From Serratia oryzae (GTDB taxonomy: Bacteria > Pseudomonadota > Gammaproteobacteria > Enterobacterales > Enterobacteriaceae), in the NCBI RefSeq assembly GCF_001976145.1, contig NZ_MOXD01000007.1:1-64000 (forward strand): 64,000 nucleotides of DNA, in the 5' to 3' direction. The notes beneath the pieces are model-generated. The model did not search any database and had not been told where the DNA came from. It saw only the letters and a list, made by a program, of their open reading frames with translations. Made by a program: the position numbers and the translations under genes. Below are positions 17,252-26,390 of the stretch, piece after piece; the first letter of the stretch is position 1; every line of letters begins with the position of its first letter.

Positions 17252-18493
17252 TTATCCAGTTAGCTTTAATGTTGTTAATTCAACGTCAGTGAGTCTGCCA
17301 CTATCTGCCTTTTTCACAAAGTAAGCCCACCACTGCATCATCGGACGACGTTGCTCAAGGTAATCACTGCGGTTGTAAGCGCGACGTACCTCATTTTTGT
17401 CCACATGAGCCAGTGCTGCTTCAATGACATCAGGCGGAAATCCTTTCTCATTGAGTGCCGTACTGGCGATAGAACGTAAGCCGTGTGAAACGAGTACGCC
17501 TCCTAAGCCAGCACGCTTCAGTGCGGCATTAACTGTTTGGCTGTTCATTGGCTGGGTTGGTTTGATGCGACTGGGAAAGATAAATTCTCGGCCACCACTG
17601 AGTGACTTCATCATTTCCAGAATAGAGAGAGCCTCATCGGATAGTGGAACCGTATGGTCCCGGTTCATCTTCATTCGAGCTGCAGGAATTTTCCATTCGC
17701 TAGCATTGAAATCGATCTCATCCCATCGAGCCTCAGCAGCTTCGGCAGGGCGGGTAATGGTGAGAAGCTGCCACATGAACAAGCACCGCGTTGACACACT
17801 GATACTTGCTGTACGCATTGTTTGCATTAACTGTGGAAGCTGATCCGGACGGATACTCGGCATGTTTTTCTTTTGCGGTTTCTCGAACGCTTTTCCGATA
17901 TTTACACTGGGAACTGCATCAATCAGGCCTGTGTTCTGCGCATAAATCATGACTTCGTTAATACGCTGACAAAGGCGTCGGACTGTCTCTAATGCACCTC
18001 TGGCCTGGACCGGCTGCACTGCTTTAACCAGAGTATGAGCCTTAATCTCAGTGACACTGATATCACCGATTGCTGGAAAAATATCTCTCTCAAGTGAGCG
18101 CCAGATATCGTCGGCATAGTCTTCTGTTACGCTGGCTTTCTTCACATTCCACCAACGCTGGGCAACTAGCAAGAAAGTGTTGGTTTTAGCCTCTTGAGAA
18201 TTTCTTACCTGTTCTTTCTGATGTTCCTGAGGATCAATGTCTTTCGCCAACAAAACTCGAGATTCAGCTCTGAGTTTACGCGCATCAGAAAGGGATATGG
18301 CAGGGTATGCACCGAAGCTCTGTTTGGTTCGCTGCTTGGTCAGAGGCCGATAGTAACGGAACTGCCAGAGCTTACTACCACTGGACTTGATTAATAGAGT
18401 AAGCCCGTCACCATCATACAGCTGGTAATCGGTAGCTTTAGGTTTGGCGGCTTTGATTTCCGTATCGGTTAACGGCTTGGTTTTTCTTGCCAT
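17252..18493 (-). CDS. intA: P4-type tyrosine integrase of the CP4-57 IntA family
   Basis: This 413-residue integrase has the N-terminal DUF4102-type arm-binding domain (LTDTEIKAAKPKATDYQLYD), a core-binding domain, and the catalytic set R248, K275, H337-x-x-R340, H363 and Y373. The length and wording match IntA (SlpA) of the E. coli CP4-57 element, which inserts at ssrA. Here too the gene lies 205 bases from the ssrA 3' end, with its promoter end facing ssrA. A GGAG ribosome binding site precedes the ATG, and the upstream region holds an inverted repeat that may bind the integrase or a control protein. It appears intact, so the island may still be excisable if its other att site survives. 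Confidence 0.93.
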   Translation of the reverse strand: MARKTKPLTDTEIKAAKPKATDYQLYDGDGLTLLIKSSGSKLWQFRYYRPLTKQRTKQSFGAYPAISLSDARKLRAESRVLLAKDIDPQEHQKEQVRNSQEAKTNTFLLVAQRWWNVKKASVTEDYADDIWRSLERDIFPAIGDISVTEIKAHTLVKAVQPVQARGALETVRRLCQRINEVMIYAQNTGLIDAVPSVNIGKAFEKPQKKNMPSIRPDQLPQLMQTMRTASISVSTRCLFMWQLLTITRPAEAAEARWDEIDFNASEWKIPAARMKMNRDHTVPLSDEALSILEMMKSLSGGREFIFPSRIKPTQPMNSQTVNAALKRAGLGGVLVSHGLRSIASTALNEKGFPPDVIEAALAHVDKNEVRRAYNRSDYLEQRRPMMQWWAYFVKKADSGRLTDVELTTLKLTG

Positions 18494-18512
18494 GGGGGAG
18501 TCTCCATGCGTT

Positions 18513-18561
18513 TAGGCCCAACGAAAACAATAGAGCTTTTCGTTGGGCCTATCAATGGGCC
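18513..18561. promoter_or_regulatory. AGGCCCA repeat cluster in the integrase promoter region
   Basis: AGGCCCAACGAAAA at 18514-18527 and its exact complement at 18537-18550 flank nine bases. A third TGGGCCTA follows at 18554-18561. All three lie within 70 bases upstream of the integrase start and between it and the ssrA end. Such sites are expected for integrase arm binding or for repression of int. The repeats are seen directly; the role is inferred. Confidence 0.5.
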
Positions 18562-18616
18562 TAAAAGGTGCGGATTTAATTAGTTCTCTTCGGACTTCGC
18601 GGGACAAATTGAAGGC

Positions 18617-18652
18617 ACAAAAAAGCCCGCAGGGCTTGTGCCGTGCGGGCTC
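18617..18652 (-). terminator. Rho-independent terminator downstream of ssrA
   Basis: Read on the minus strand, AGCCCGC pairs with GCGGGCT around a partly paired interior and is followed directly by TTTTTT. It lies 46 bases beyond the CCA end of tmRNA, so it ends ssrA transcription before the integrase gene. Confidence 0.85.
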
Positions 18653-18697
18653 TTAGGACTTCATCGGATGACTCTGGTAATCACCGATGGAGAATTT

Positions 18698-19061
18698 TGG
18701 TGGAGCTGGGGGGATTTGAACCCCCGTCCGAAATTACTACACCGTCGGCACTACATGCTTAGTCCAATCTTTACATTCGCCGGTCAGCTGCGGATGGACA
18801 CGCCACTAACAAACTAGCCTGATTGGATTTAACGCTTCAGCCCCAGGCAGGACATCCACGCGATCTCTTTTGGGTTTGACCTCTCTTGATCCCCGTCTTA
18901 AGAGCGGAAGCTAGGGAGAGAGGGCTCTAAGCAGGGTATTAAGCTGCTAGTGCGTAGTTTTCGTCGTTTGCGACTATTTTTTTGCGGCTTTTTACGAGGC
19001 CAACCGCCCCTCGGCATGCTCCTAGGGCTTCGCAAATCCCGTCGAATCCAGAATCAGCCCC
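18698..19061 (-). ncRNA. ssrA: Transfer-messenger RNA (tmRNA)
   Basis: The 364-base gene starts GGGGCTGATTCTGGATTCGA and ends with the tRNA-Ala-like half GTTCAAATCCCCCCAGCTCC followed by encoded ACCA. The tag reading frame at 18939-18971 encodes ANDENYALAA and a TAA stop, identical to the E. coli tag. tmRNA rescues stalled ribosomes with SmpB, whose gene is just upstream on the same strand. A minus-strand TATACT -10 box lies at 19076-19081. The 3' end of ssrA is the insertion site of the neighbouring island, and the gene end has been kept intact. Confidence 0.98.
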
Positions 19062-19110
19062 AAGTAACTGTGAGCAGTATAACAGAAGTTTACCCTGTTA
19101 AGCCAGCGGC

Positions 19111-19593
19111 TTAACGATTGGCATGCTTCATGATACGGGCTTTCGCCGTCTGCCATTCACGATCTTTGATGTCATCGCGCTTATCGTGTTCTTTCTTACC
19201 TTTGGCAACACCGATCTTCACTTTGCTCCAGGCATTTTTCCAATACATGGATAAAGCAACGAGGGTGTAACCATCGCGGTTAACGAGGCCAATCAGTGAG
19301 TCAAGCTCACGCTTTTTCAGCAGCAGTTTGCGGGAACGTGTGGGATCGCATACTACATGAGTCGAAGCAACGTTCAGTGGCGAGATGGTAGCACCAAACA
19401 GATAGGCTTCACCGTCACGAAACATCACGTAGCTGTCGCTGATGTTAGCTTTGCCAGCACGCAGTGATTTTACTTCCCAACCTTGCAGAGCCAAGCCCGC
19501 TTCGATCTCTTCTTCGATGAAGTATTCAAAACGTGCTCGCTTATTTTGCGCAATGGTAGCGGAACCGGGTTTGTATGCTTTTTTCTTTGTCAT
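19111..19593 (-). CDS. smpB: tmRNA-binding protein SmpB
   Basis: This 160-residue protein reads [20 protein letters not shown], followed by the beta-barrel core with [14 protein letters not shown] and a basic tail ending [16 protein letters not shown]. SmpB binds the tRNA-like domain of tmRNA and places it in the A site of stalled ribosomes, while its tail reads the empty mRNA channel. I chose the ATG at 19593 because it matches the family length. A frame start 28 codons further upstream would add sequence absent from SmpB. It lies directly upstream of ssrA and divergent from ratA. Confidence 0.97.
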   Translation of the reverse strand: MTKKKAYKPGSATIAQNKRARFEYFIEEEIEAGLALQGWEVKSLRAGKANISDSYVMFRDGEAYLFGATISPLNVASTHVVCDPTRSRKLLLKKRELDSLIGLVNRDGYTLVALSMYWKNAWSKVKIGVAKGKKEHDKRDDIKDREWQTAKARIMKHANR

Positions 19594-19754
19594 AGTGTAA
19601 GCATTATACTGGATGCGACAGCGAAAGAAATCCTTTCCCGGTCGGTACCTGCGCAAATTCATGTATTTTCGAACCATTAAATGTGCAGCGGATTTTTTGT
19701 CTGACGATAGATAAATGGTATTATCTGTACGTTTTATGCCTCACAGGAAATGAT

Positions 19755-20189
19755 ATGCCCCAGATCAGTCGATCTGCATTGGTGCCGTTCAGCGCCGAGC
19801 AGATGTATCAGTTGGTTAATGATGTTCATTCTTATCCCGATTTTCTGCCAGGTTGCATCGGTAGCCGGGTGATTGCCGCTTCCCCTAATGAGATGACCGC
19901 GGCGGTTGACGTTGCGAAAGCCGGTATCAGCAAGACGTTTACCACGCGTAATACGTTGCATGATAACCAACGTATCAATATGCAGCTGGTTGATGGCCCG
20001 TTCCGTAAGCTGATGGGGGGCTGGCAGTTCACCGCGTTGAGCCCAGAGGCTTGTAAGGTTGAATTACATCTGGATTTTGAATTCACCAACAAGCTGATTG
20101 AGTTGGCTTTCGGCAAAGTGTTTAAAGAACTGGCAGGCAATATGGTGCAGGCGTTCACTCAGCGTGCAAAAGAGATTTACAGTGTCTGA
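19755..20189 (+). CDS. ratA: Ribosome association toxin/coenzyme Q-binding START-like protein RatA (PasT)
   Basis: This 144-residue START/SRPBCC-fold protein begins [20 protein letters not shown], with [14 protein letters not shown] and [10 protein letters not shown] as family marks. E. coli RatA (PasT) was reported to block 70S formation; homologues are the Coq10-type ubiquinone-binding proteins, so its main job may be respiratory. The ATG at 19755 with AGGAAA upstream is preferred over an in-frame start 24 codons earlier. The stop overlaps the ratB start by eight bases. Confidence 0.93.
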   Translation: MPQISRSALVPFSAEQMYQLVNDVHSYPDFLPGCIGSRVIAASPNEMTAAVDVAKAGISKTFTTRNTLHDNQRINMQLVDGPFRKLMGGWQFTALSPEACKVELHLDFEFTNKLIELAFGKVFKELAGNMVQAFTQRAKEIYSV

Positions 20190-20466
20190 TATACAGGTCG
20201 AGGTGGTGTATGCGCTGCCAGAGCGCCAGTATGTGCGCCAGGTGAAATTAGCGCCGGGCAGTAACGTCGAACAGGCAATCCTGGCTTCTGGGTTGCTTGA
20301 GCTGCGTAGTGATATCGATTTAAACAGCAATAAAGTCGGGATCTACAGCCGCCCCGCCAAATTGGGTGATGTGCTGAATGACGGCGACCGGGTGGAGATT
20401 TATCGGCCATTGATTGCCGATCCTAAAGAACTACGTCGCCAGCGGGCGGAAAAAGCAAAAAAATAA
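20182..20466 (+). CDS. ratB: RnfH/RatB family ubiquitin-like protein (PasI)
   Basis: This 94-residue protein starts at a GTG ([17 protein letters not shown]), inside the ratA end. The beta-grasp fold is visible from the order of strands ([26 protein letters not shown]) and the basic [10 protein letters not shown] tail. In E. coli it is encoded with RatA and called RatB or PasI, a proposed antitoxin partner. The name RnfH comes from nitrogen-fixation loci. The overlapping start implies coupled translation. A terminator follows the stop at once. Confidence 0.92.
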   Translation: MSDIQVEVVYALPERQYVRQVKLAPGSNVEQAILASGLLELRSDIDLNSNKVGIYSRPAKLGDVLNDGDRVEIYRPLIADPKELRRQRAEKAKK

Positions 20467-20492
20467 GGCGCACTCAGCGCCTTATTTTTTAT
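20461..20492 (+). terminator. Terminator of ratA-ratB
   Basis: AAATAAGGCGC and GCGCCTTATTT pair around a five-base loop and continue into a T-run. The hairpin overlaps the ratB stop codon. The A-run on the other side lets it also work for minus-strand transcripts, such as readthrough from bamE. Confidence 0.9.
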
Positions 20493-20578
20493 CAGAATAT
20501 TATCTTCCGAGTTGCAGCCTGAACTGTCGTGACGAGTTCTGCACTCCCTCACGGGCCGGATGACAGCTCCGGCTTGGC

Positions 20579-20920
20579 TTACTGTGCCGTCAGCGCGGTT
20601 TTATTCTGTATATCAGTCAATACGCCTGCGCTGTCGAAGGTCAGCGTCAGCGTTTGCTGGGTAATTTTTTCATGGCCAGGTTGCTGGCGGAACACGTAGA
20701 ACCACGTCTGAGAACCAAACGGATCCTGCATCATTGGTGTGCCCAATGTATAAGCAACCTGTTGTTGTGTCATTCCTTTGTGGACTTTCGCCACATCAGT
20801 AGGTGTCAGGTAGTTACCCTGGTTGATATCAGGCCGGTAAACCACCTTCTCGAAAGTAGAACAGCCTGCAGTCAGCATCACAAGAACCACAGCGGCAGCT
20901 GTCAGCGTTTTACAGCGCAT
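20579..20920 (-). CDS. bamE: Outer membrane assembly lipoprotein BamE (SmpA)
   Basis: This 113-residue lipoprotein has signal peptide [20 protein letters not shown], in which LTAGC is the lipobox and C20 the lipidation site. The mature part has [13 protein letters not shown] and the [14 protein letters not shown] motif of the SmpA/OmlA fold. BamE is a subunit of the BAM complex that folds beta-barrel proteins into the outer membrane. The ATG at 20920 matches the E. coli start. A GTG three codons earlier sits too close to the AGGAA site. It is convergent with ratB and downstream of recN on the same strand. Confidence 0.95.
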   Translation of the reverse strand: MRCKTLTAAAVVLVMLTAGCSTFEKVVYRPDINQGNYLTPTDVAKVHKGMTQQQVAYTLGTPMMQDPFGSQTWFYVFRQQPGHEKITQQTLTLTFDSAGVLTDIQNKTALTAQ

Positions 20921-21023
20921 AGTAATCACATTCCTTTAGGGCATAGGATGCCGATGATAATAGACCTTGCAGCAGTTGGAAACCTTTACAGGGCTCCAAT
21001 ATGACCTCAGGAAAGTAAAAAAG

Positions 21024-22685
21024 TTATGCAGCCAGCAATTCTTTTGCGTTTGCCAGCGTATTTTTAGTGACTTCACTGCCACCAAGAAGGCGCGCCAGCT
21101 CTTGCAAGCGAGCCCGTTTGTCCAAAGGGGACATCTGGGTTTCGGTTTCTGTGCCGTCGGTTTGTTTGCTGACAAAGAAATGCTGATGGCCACAACCGGC
21201 AACCTGCGGCAGGTGGGTGACGCACATCACCTGTGTTGATTCACCCAATTGGCGCAGCAGGCGGCCAACGATGGCAGCGGTTGGGCCGCTGATCCCCACG
21301 TCAACTTCATCAAAGATCAATGCCGGGGTTTCCATTTTACGCGCGGTGATCACCTGAATGGCTAATGCGATACGGGAAAGTTCACCGCCAGATGCCACCT
21401 TGGCCAACGGCTGCAACGGTTGCCCCGGGTTGGTGGAAACGTAAAACTCGATGCGGCTTGCCCCTTCGCTACTGAGATACTCAGGCTCAAAGCGGACATC
21501 AATCTGGAATTTACCGTGCGGCATTGAGAGCGTATTCATGCTGTCGGTAATCAATGTGGTCAGCTCTGCGGCATAATGTTGGCGTTTTTGGTGCAGTTGT
21601 TCAGCCAGTGCCAGCGCTTGCTGGTGATGCTGGGCAACCGCTGCACTGAGATGTTGGTGATCGCTTTCCTGCTGGGAGAGCAGTTGTTGTTCATCGAGCA
21701 ACTGCTGATGCAGGTTGGGGAGCTCTTCTGGCGAAACATGGTGTTTGCGCGCCAGGCTGATTTGCCGGGAAAGGCGTTGCTCCAGCTCATACAGCCGGTT
21801 GGGATCGAGATCCATGCGATCGGTATAATGACGCAGTTCGTCACTGGCCTCGCTGATTTGGATCGACGCTTCTTCGAGCATGTCCAACAGCCCGCTGAGC
21901 TTTTCGTCCATACTTGCCAACTCGGTCAACAGATGTTTGGTGCTATAGAGTTGGCTGAGCATATTGTGCTCTTCATCATCTGCCAGCAGCTGCAATGCCT
22001 GCTGGCTTAGCGTCAGCAACTGGCCGCTGTTGGCCAGGCGTTTGTATTCGGTATCGATCTGCTCGAATTCACCCGCCTGCGGGGCAAATTCATTCAGCTC
22101 TTTCAGTTGATATTGCAGCAGTTGTTTGCGGGCATCACGTTCGAGGGATTGCTGCTGATGATGTGCCAGTTCGCGGCAGCTTTGGTGCCACTGGTGGTAA
22201 GCCTGACGCATGGCCGTTTGCAACGCAGGTTCGCTGGCATAGGCATCCAGCAGCTGTTTCTGGTGTTCGGGCTTTAACAGCAACTGGTGTGCATGTTGGC
22301 CGTGGATCTGGATCAGCCGTTGGCCCAGTTCGCGCAATTGCGAAAGCGGGACGGCAGTGCCGTTGATAAAACCGCGTGAACGGCCATCGGCACCAATCAC
22401 GCGGCGCAGCAGGCATTCGTTACTGTCATCAAGCTGATTCTGCTCCAGCCATTCGCGGGCGGAGGGGGTATCTGCCAGAGAAAAGCGCGCGCAGATATCG
22501 GCACGGGTGGCCCCTAAACGCACCACTTTGCCGTCGGCACGATTGCCGAGACACAGGCCAAGCGCATCGATGGCGATCGACTTACCGGCACCGGTTTCAC
22601 CGGTAATCGCCGTCATACCCGGTTGAAAGTCGATCTCCAACTCACGAACGATAGCAAAATTGCTGATGGTTAATTGTGCCAGCAT
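21024..22685 (-). CDS. recN: DNA repair protein RecN
   Basis: This 553-residue SMC-like ATPase has Walker A GETGAGKS at 29-36, a long coiled-coil middle rich in Gln and Leu, and Walker [14 protein letters not shown] at 455-467 preceded by the GGELSR signature. RecN acts early in double-strand break repair, tethering broken ends with RecA. It is strongly SOS-induced in E. coli, and two LexA boxes lie just upstream here (22714-22751). The length equals the E. coli protein. Intact. Confidence 0.97.
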   Translation of the reverse strand: MLAQLTISNFAIVRELEIDFQPGMTAITGETGAGKSIAIDALGLCLGNRADGKVVRLGATRADICARFSLADTPSAREWLEQNQLDDSNECLLRRVIGADGRSRGFINGTAVPLSQLRELGQRLIQIHGQHAHQLLLKPEHQKQLLDAYASEPALQTAMRQAYHQWHQSCRELAHHQQQSLERDARKQLLQYQLKELNEFAPQAGEFEQIDTEYKRLANSGQLLTLSQQALQLLADDEEHNMLSQLYSTKHLLTELASMDEKLSGLLDMLEEASIQISEASDELRHYTDRMDLDPNRLYELEQRLSRQISLARKHHVSPEELPNLHQQLLDEQQLLSQQESDHQHLSAAVAQHHQQALALAEQLHQKRQHYAAELTTLITDSMNTLSMPHGKFQIDVRFEPEYLSSEGASRIEFYVSTNPGQPLQPLAKVASGGELSRIALAIQVITARKMETPALIFDEVDVGISGPTAAIVGRLLRQLGESTQVMCVTHLPQVAGCGHQHFFVSKQTDGTETETQMSPLDKRARLQELARLLGGSEVTKNTLANAKELLAA

Positions 22686-22713
22686 AGGGACCTTCCTGTG
22701 TATAAAAACACAA

Positions 22714-22751
22714 CTGTTATTTCATACAGTATAAACTGGTTTTATATACAG
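22714..22751. promoter_or_regulatory. Two LexA (SOS) boxes upstream of recN
   Basis: CTGTTATTTCATACAG at 22714-22729 fits CTGT-N8-ACAG exactly. CTGGTTTTATATACAG at 22736-22751 reads on the minus strand as CTGTATATAAAACCAG, a close match. A weaker third site may begin at 22696 (CTGTGTATAAAAACAC). Tandem boxes fit the tight SOS control known for recN. Confidence 0.85.
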
Positions 22752-22771
22752 TAAAGTAGCTGGCGCTATTT

Positions 22772-23650
22772 TTAGAACAATTTTTTTGACCACCCCAACT
22801 TGGTGCTCAATGTATTGAAATAGCTGTAATCCTTTGGATGAATAAGATTCAGATGGAAGTCACTACGGCGAATCAGCACCTCTTCACCCTCCTGTATGGG
22901 CAGGGCGATCTGGCTGTCGCAACTGATTTCCAGATCGCGCCCGGTCTGGGAAAACTTCAGCCGGATGGTGCTGCTGCCATTGATGACCAATGGCCGGGCA
23001 GAAAGCGTGTGCGGGAACATCGGAACCAGCGCAATGGCTTCCAGAGAAGGCGTGAGTATTGGCCCACCGGCGGAAAGTGAATAGGCGGTAGAGCCGGTTG
23101 GCGTGGCGATGATCAGGCCGTCGGAACGCTGGGAAAACGCAAAGCGATCGTCGATATACACTTCAAACTCGATCATATGCGCTACTTTGCCCGGGTGCAG
23201 CACCACCTCGTTAATCGCGGTGCTGACACGGCATTGCTGGTGCTCTTTATGCACGATGGTTTCCAGCAGGAACCGCTGTTCGTCGATATACTCGCCTTCC
23301 AGCACGTCGGCCAGTTGCTGCAGTGCGTTATCAGGATCGAGATCGGTCAGGAAGCCCAGATTGCCGCGGTTAACCCCGATCACCTTGATATCGTAACGCG
23401 CCAGTACACGCGCTGCTCCCAGCATGTTGCCATCGCCACCCACCACCACTGCCAGATCGGCCTGCTGGCCAATATCTGCCAGGCTGCCGGTAATCACGTC
23501 TTTCAGCCCGAGATCGTGGGCGATCTGGCGCTCAAGGATTACCGAATAGCCACGGGCGACCAGCCAGTGAAACAACATCTCATGTGTTGCCAAAGCAGAA
23601 GGGTGACGCGGGTGGCCAACAATGCCAATACAGGTAAATTTTTTATTCAT
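22772..23650 (-). CDS. nadK: NAD kinase
   Basis: This 292-residue protein has the [11 protein letters not shown] motif of ATP-NAD kinases and the [10 protein letters not shown] and [20 protein letters not shown] elements. It makes NADP from NAD and ATP, and is the only route to NADP in the cell. The ATG at 23650 gives the E. coli length; the frame extends 30 codons upstream without family similarity. It is divergent from grpE, and recN follows downstream. Intact. Confidence 0.97.
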   Translation of the reverse strand: MNKKFTCIGIVGHPRHPSALATHEMLFHWLVARGYSVILERQIAHDLGLKDVITGSLADIGQQADLAVVVGGDGNMLGAARVLARYDIKVIGVNRGNLGFLTDLDPDNALQQLADVLEGEYIDEQRFLLETIVHKEHQQCRVSTAINEVVLHPGKVAHMIEFEVYIDDRFAFSQRSDGLIIATPTGSTAYSLSAGGPILTPSLEAIALVPMFPHTLSARPLVINGSSTIRLKFSQTGRDLEISCDSQIALPIQEGEEVLIRRSDFHLNLIHPKDYSYFNTLSTKLGWSKKLF

Positions 23651-23704
23651 TGTTGTGATTTTCCTCACCGGGGCCGGATTATGCCCCACATTGTGACCGG
23701 CTGA

Positions 23705-23733
23705 CTTGAAACCCCGGTTTTGATCCCCATAAT
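23705..23733 (+). promoter_or_regulatory. Sigma-32 (heat-shock) promoter of grpE
   Basis: CTTGAAA at 23705-23711 and CCCCATAAT at 23725-23733 are separated by 13 bases. They match the sigma-32 consensus CTTGAAA-N13-CCCCATnT almost perfectly. The promoter lies 41 bases before the grpE start, which fits heat-shock induction. Confidence 0.88.
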
Positions 23734-23774
23734 AAGCCAAGTTGCGAGATTAATGCTAAAACGCGGAGATATCC

Positions 23775-24359
23775 ATGAGTAGTAAAGAACAGAAGACGCC
23801 AAACGAGCAAGTCTCGGAAGAGATGGAACAGCAAGCCCAGCACGAGGAAACCCTGCCGGAGATGATGGAAGGTGTCGATCTGCGCGACGAACGCATTACT
23901 GAGCTGGAAGCCCAACTGGCAGAAGCCCAGCAACGTGAGCGTGACAGCCTGTTACGTGCCAAGGCTGAGATGGAAAACGTCCGTCGCCGCACCGAACTGG
24001 ACATTGAAAAAGCACACAAATTCGCGTTAGAGAAATTTGCAGGCGATCTGCTGCCGGTGATCGATAACCTTGAGCGTGCGCTGGAGCTGGCAGACAAGAA
24101 CAACCCAGATTTGGCGGCGATGATCGAAGGTATCGAACTGACGCTGAAGTCACTGTTGGACGCGGTACGCAAGTACGGCATTGAAGTGGTGGGAGATACC
24201 AATGTGCCGTTCAACCCAGACGTGCATCAGGCGATGAGCATGATGGAGTCCGCTGAACATCAGCCGAACCATGTGATGATGGTGATGCAGAAAGGCTATA
24301 CGCTGAATGGCCGCCTGCTGCGCCCGGCAATGGTCGCGGTGGCTAAAGCCAAGGCGTAA
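23775..24359 (+). CDS. grpE: Nucleotide exchange factor GrpE
   Basis: This 194-residue protein has an acidic disordered N-terminus, then a long coiled coil ([20 protein letters not shown]). It ends in the C-terminal beta domain with the GrpE signature near [20 protein letters not shown]. It releases ADP from DnaK in the Hsp70 cycle. A consensus sigma-32 promoter precedes it and a good hairpin terminator follows. It is monocistronic here and divergent from nadK, as in E. coli. Confidence 0.97.
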   Translation: MSSKEQKTPNEQVSEEMEQQAQHEETLPEMMEGVDLRDERITELEAQLAEAQQRERDSLLRAKAEMENVRRRTELDIEKAHKFALEKFAGDLLPVIDNLERALELADKNNPDLAAMIEGIELTLKSLLDAVRKYGIEVVGDTNVPFNPDVHQAMSMMESAEHQPNHVMMVMQKGYTLNGRLLRPAMVAVAKAKA

Positions 24360-24376
24360 GGTTTTGGTGATAAGTG

Positions 24377-24402
24377 AGGGCACCGCAAGGTGCCCTTGTT
24401 GT
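24377..24402 (+). terminator. Terminator of grpE
   Basis: AGGGCACC and GGTGCCCT pair around a GCAA tetraloop and lead into TGTTGTTT, 17 bases after the grpE stop. Confidence 0.85.
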
Positions 24403-24555
24403 TTAGCGGCAACAATTTCCGAACCTCATTACAATTCCTATCCTTTTCTTGGCTTGTGATACAGCTTCCTATTTTCCCCATCTGCATGCTTTAAAAATTG
24501 AAATTCTACATCTGTATTCTTTTTGGCCGAACGGCACACTGATGGGCAGTGAGAG

Positions 24556-24753
24556 ATGGATAACTTATTGGAAGAGCCCAGTGAACGGCTCGGTGCTGCC
24601 AGAATCAGAAGATAGGGTGCTTGGCAGTTATTGCGCTAGCGGGCTTGGTGGAATAGGCATGCGGCAAGGAACATTCTGGCGGCAATAAGCGATGCGCAAC
24701 TGCGGGACATCGGGCTCAGGCGCACTGATGTGGAGCGGGAAGAGCGGAGATAA
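24556..24753 (+). pseudogene. DUF1127-family small protein, inactivated by two in-frame TAG codons
   Basis: From the ATG at 24556 a 66-codon frame reads MDNLLEEPSERLGAARIRR, a TAG at 24613-24615, GAWQLLR, a second TAG at 24637-24639, RAWWNRHAARNILAA, then ISDAQLRDIGLRRTDVER and TAA. The end is the hallmark of DUF1127 proteins (LSDAQLRDIGL-R-D), small arginine-rich proteins such as YjiS linked to RNA handling and metabolism. Both stops can arise from TGG (Trp) by one base change. The frame stays open across them with good family fit, so I call a recent pseudogene. Amber readthrough is possible but unsupported. Confidence 0.65.
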
Positions 24754-24779
24754 CCTAGGCCGTGGTGACGCTCATTGAT

Positions 24780-24810
24780 CTGCCGATGCCCCAGCCAGGG
24801 GCATCGGCAG
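24780..24810. terminator. Hairpin between the DUF1127 remnant and ung
   Basis: CTGCCGATGCCCC pairs perfectly with GGGGCATCGGCAG around AGCCA. It ends eight bases beyond the ung stop and is convergent with the upstream remnant. The T-run on the plus strand is offset by several bases, so termination strength is uncertain. Confidence 0.65.
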
Positions 24811-24817
24811 CGTAGTT

Positions 24818-25501
24818 TTATTCCTGCGGCAAGCGTGGTGTCCAGTCGATAGGGGCTGAGCCTTGCTGTTCAAGCAACTGGTTGGCCTGTGAGAAATGGC
24901 GGCAGCCGAGAAAACCACGATGAGCAGAAAGCGGTGATGGATGAGGGGCTTTCAGCACGTGGTGGCGCTGGCGATCGATAAAATTCCCTTTCTTCTGCGC
25001 ATGCGACCCCCACAACAGGAACACCAGTCCCTCACGGTGTTCATTCAGCGCGGCAATCACCTTATCAGTAAAGGTTTCCCAGCCCAGATTGGCATGAGAG
25101 TGCGCCCGGCCAGCTTCGACGGTTAATACGGTATTAAGCAGCAGCACGCCCTGCTCGGCCCAGCTTTGCAGATAACCGTGGTCAGGGCGCTCAAAACCGG
25201 GGATATCGGTCATCAGTTCTTTATACATATTCACCAGCGACGGCGGTGCCGGGATGCCAGGGCGCACGGAAAACGACAGGCCATGAGCCTGATTGGGGCC
25301 ATGGTAAGGGTCTTGCCCGAGGATCACCACTTTGACATCTGCCAGTTCAGTAAACCTGAAGGCATTGAACACGTCTTTCTGCGGCGGATAAATGGTCTTA
25401 CCAGACTGACGCTCTGCGGCAACAAAGGCGAGCGTTTCAAGAAAATAGGGCTGCTCTTTTTCTTTGCCGATGACGTCATGCCAGGTGAGGGAGGTGGACA
25501 T
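24818..25501 (-). CDS. ung: Uracil-DNA glycosylase
   Basis: This 227-residue family 1 UDG has the water-activating loop GQDPYHG (D64), the FSVRPG-PPSL Pro-rich loop and the minor-groove loop [11 protein letters not shown] (H near 187). It removes uracil from DNA to start base excision repair. It is divergent from grcA. In E. coli ung is far from grpE but next to the yfiD/srmB block, so the grpE/ung junction here marks a difference in gene order. Confidence 0.97.
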   Translation of the reverse strand: MSTSLTWHDVIGKEKEQPYFLETLAFVAAERQSGKTIYPPQKDVFNAFRFTELADVKVVILGQDPYHGPNQAHGLSFSVRPGIPAPPSLVNMYKELMTDIPGFERPDHGYLQSWAEQGVLLLNTVLTVEAGRAHSHANLGWETFTDKVIAALNEHREGLVFLLWGSHAQKKGNFIDRQRHHVLKAPHPSPLSAHRGFLGCRHFSQANQLLEQQGSAPIDWTPRLPQE

Positions 25502-25720
25502 AAACGCTCTCCTTTGTTTTCGTTAGCAATTCACTGTGCATAGCTTACCGTTTACCTTCGTACAGTGAAACCTGCTTTTAGCATTGGCGTAGAAGGTCGG
25601 GGGGACCAAAAATTACAAATTTTTTTAAAATTTACAAAAATAATTTTAAGGCCGTAAAGGGGTAAAATTGATATAAAACATAAATTTGCCTTTGACGCCC
25701 ATTATCCCACCCCGTAAAAA

Positions 25721-25734
25721 TTGACTTAAATCAA
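25721..25734. promoter_or_regulatory. FNR-type site upstream of grcA
   Basis: TTGACTTAAATCAA differs from the FNR consensus TTGAT-N4-ATCAA at one base. It lies 125 bases upstream of the grcA start, between ung and grcA. E. coli grcA (yfiD) is activated by FNR and ArcA under low oxygen, so the site is in the expected place. Confidence 0.7.
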
Positions 25735-25858
25735 GGAACTCACCCGGTCAGACTGGTATACAGAACAATAAGACAACATTGGTTTTACCAAATAGCCGGA
25801 ACTCGTCATGGGTTTCGACAATGTAGAAATTTTTCTCCCTTATTACGGAGGCAACACA

Positions 25859-26242
25859 ATGATTACTGGTATTCAAATCACTAAAGCGAACAATCAGGCA
25901 CTGGTGAACTCTTTCTGGCTGCTGGATGAAGAGAAATCAGAAGCCCGCTGCGTGTGCGCCAAGGCTGATTATTCTGAAGATCAGATCGTTCCTGTCAGCG
26001 AACTGGGCCAGATCGAGTATCGTGAAGTGCCGATGGAAATGCAGCCAACCGTGCGTGTGGAAGGTGGTCAGCACCTGAACGTGAACGTGCTGCGTCGTGA
26101 AACGCTGGAAGATGCGGTCAAGAACCCGGAAAAATACCCGCAACTGACCATCCGTGTTTCTGGCTATGCGGTGCGTTTCAACTCACTGACGCCAGAACAG
26201 CAACGTGATGTTATTGCTCGTACCTTTACTGAAAGCCTGTAA
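25859..26242 (+). CDS. grcA: Autonomous glycyl radical cofactor GrcA (YfiD)
   Basis: This 127-residue protein is homologous to the C-terminus of pyruvate formate-lyase. The glycyl radical motif is [13 protein letters not shown] with the radical glycine at G102, as in E. coli. It replaces the damaged radical domain of oxygen-cleaved PflB and restores activity, and it is also abundant at low pH. I chose the ATG at 25859 with ACGGAGG upstream over an earlier in-frame ATG at 25808. An FNR site upstream and a strong terminator downstream make it a single-gene unit. Confidence 0.97.
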   Translation: MITGIQITKANNQALVNSFWLLDEEKSEARCVCAKADYSEDQIVPVSELGQIEYREVPMEMQPTVRVEGGQHLNVNVLRRETLEDAVKNPEKYPQLTIRVSGYAVRFNSLTPEQQRDVIARTFTESL

Positions 26243-26258
26243 TTTCAGGCTGAGGACG

Positions 26259-26284
26259 AAAGGGAGCTGCGGCTCCCTTTTTTA
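26259..26284 (+). terminator. Terminator of grcA
   Basis: AAAGGGAGC and GCTCCCTTT pair around TGCG and run into TTTTTT, 17 bases past the grcA stop. Confidence 0.9.
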
Positions 26285-26338
26285 ATGCCTGTAGCGCAGC
26301 AAGCAAGGGAGAGAGCAGATCTCCAGCGGCTGAGATCA

Positions 26339-26371
26339 TAAAAAACCGCCTTCAGAGAAAAGGCGGTTTTC
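26339..26371 (-). terminator. Terminator of srmB
   Basis: Read on the minus strand, AAAACCGCCTT and AAGGCGGTTTT pair and continue into a T-run. The hairpin lies 20 bases downstream of the srmB stop. Confidence 0.88.
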
Positions 26372-26390
26372 AGATACTCAGATCATATTA

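Noticed and set aside
24449-24688. 79-codon plus-strand frame
   Set aside because: It overlaps the DUF1127 remnant in another phase; that phase shows family sequence and this one does not.
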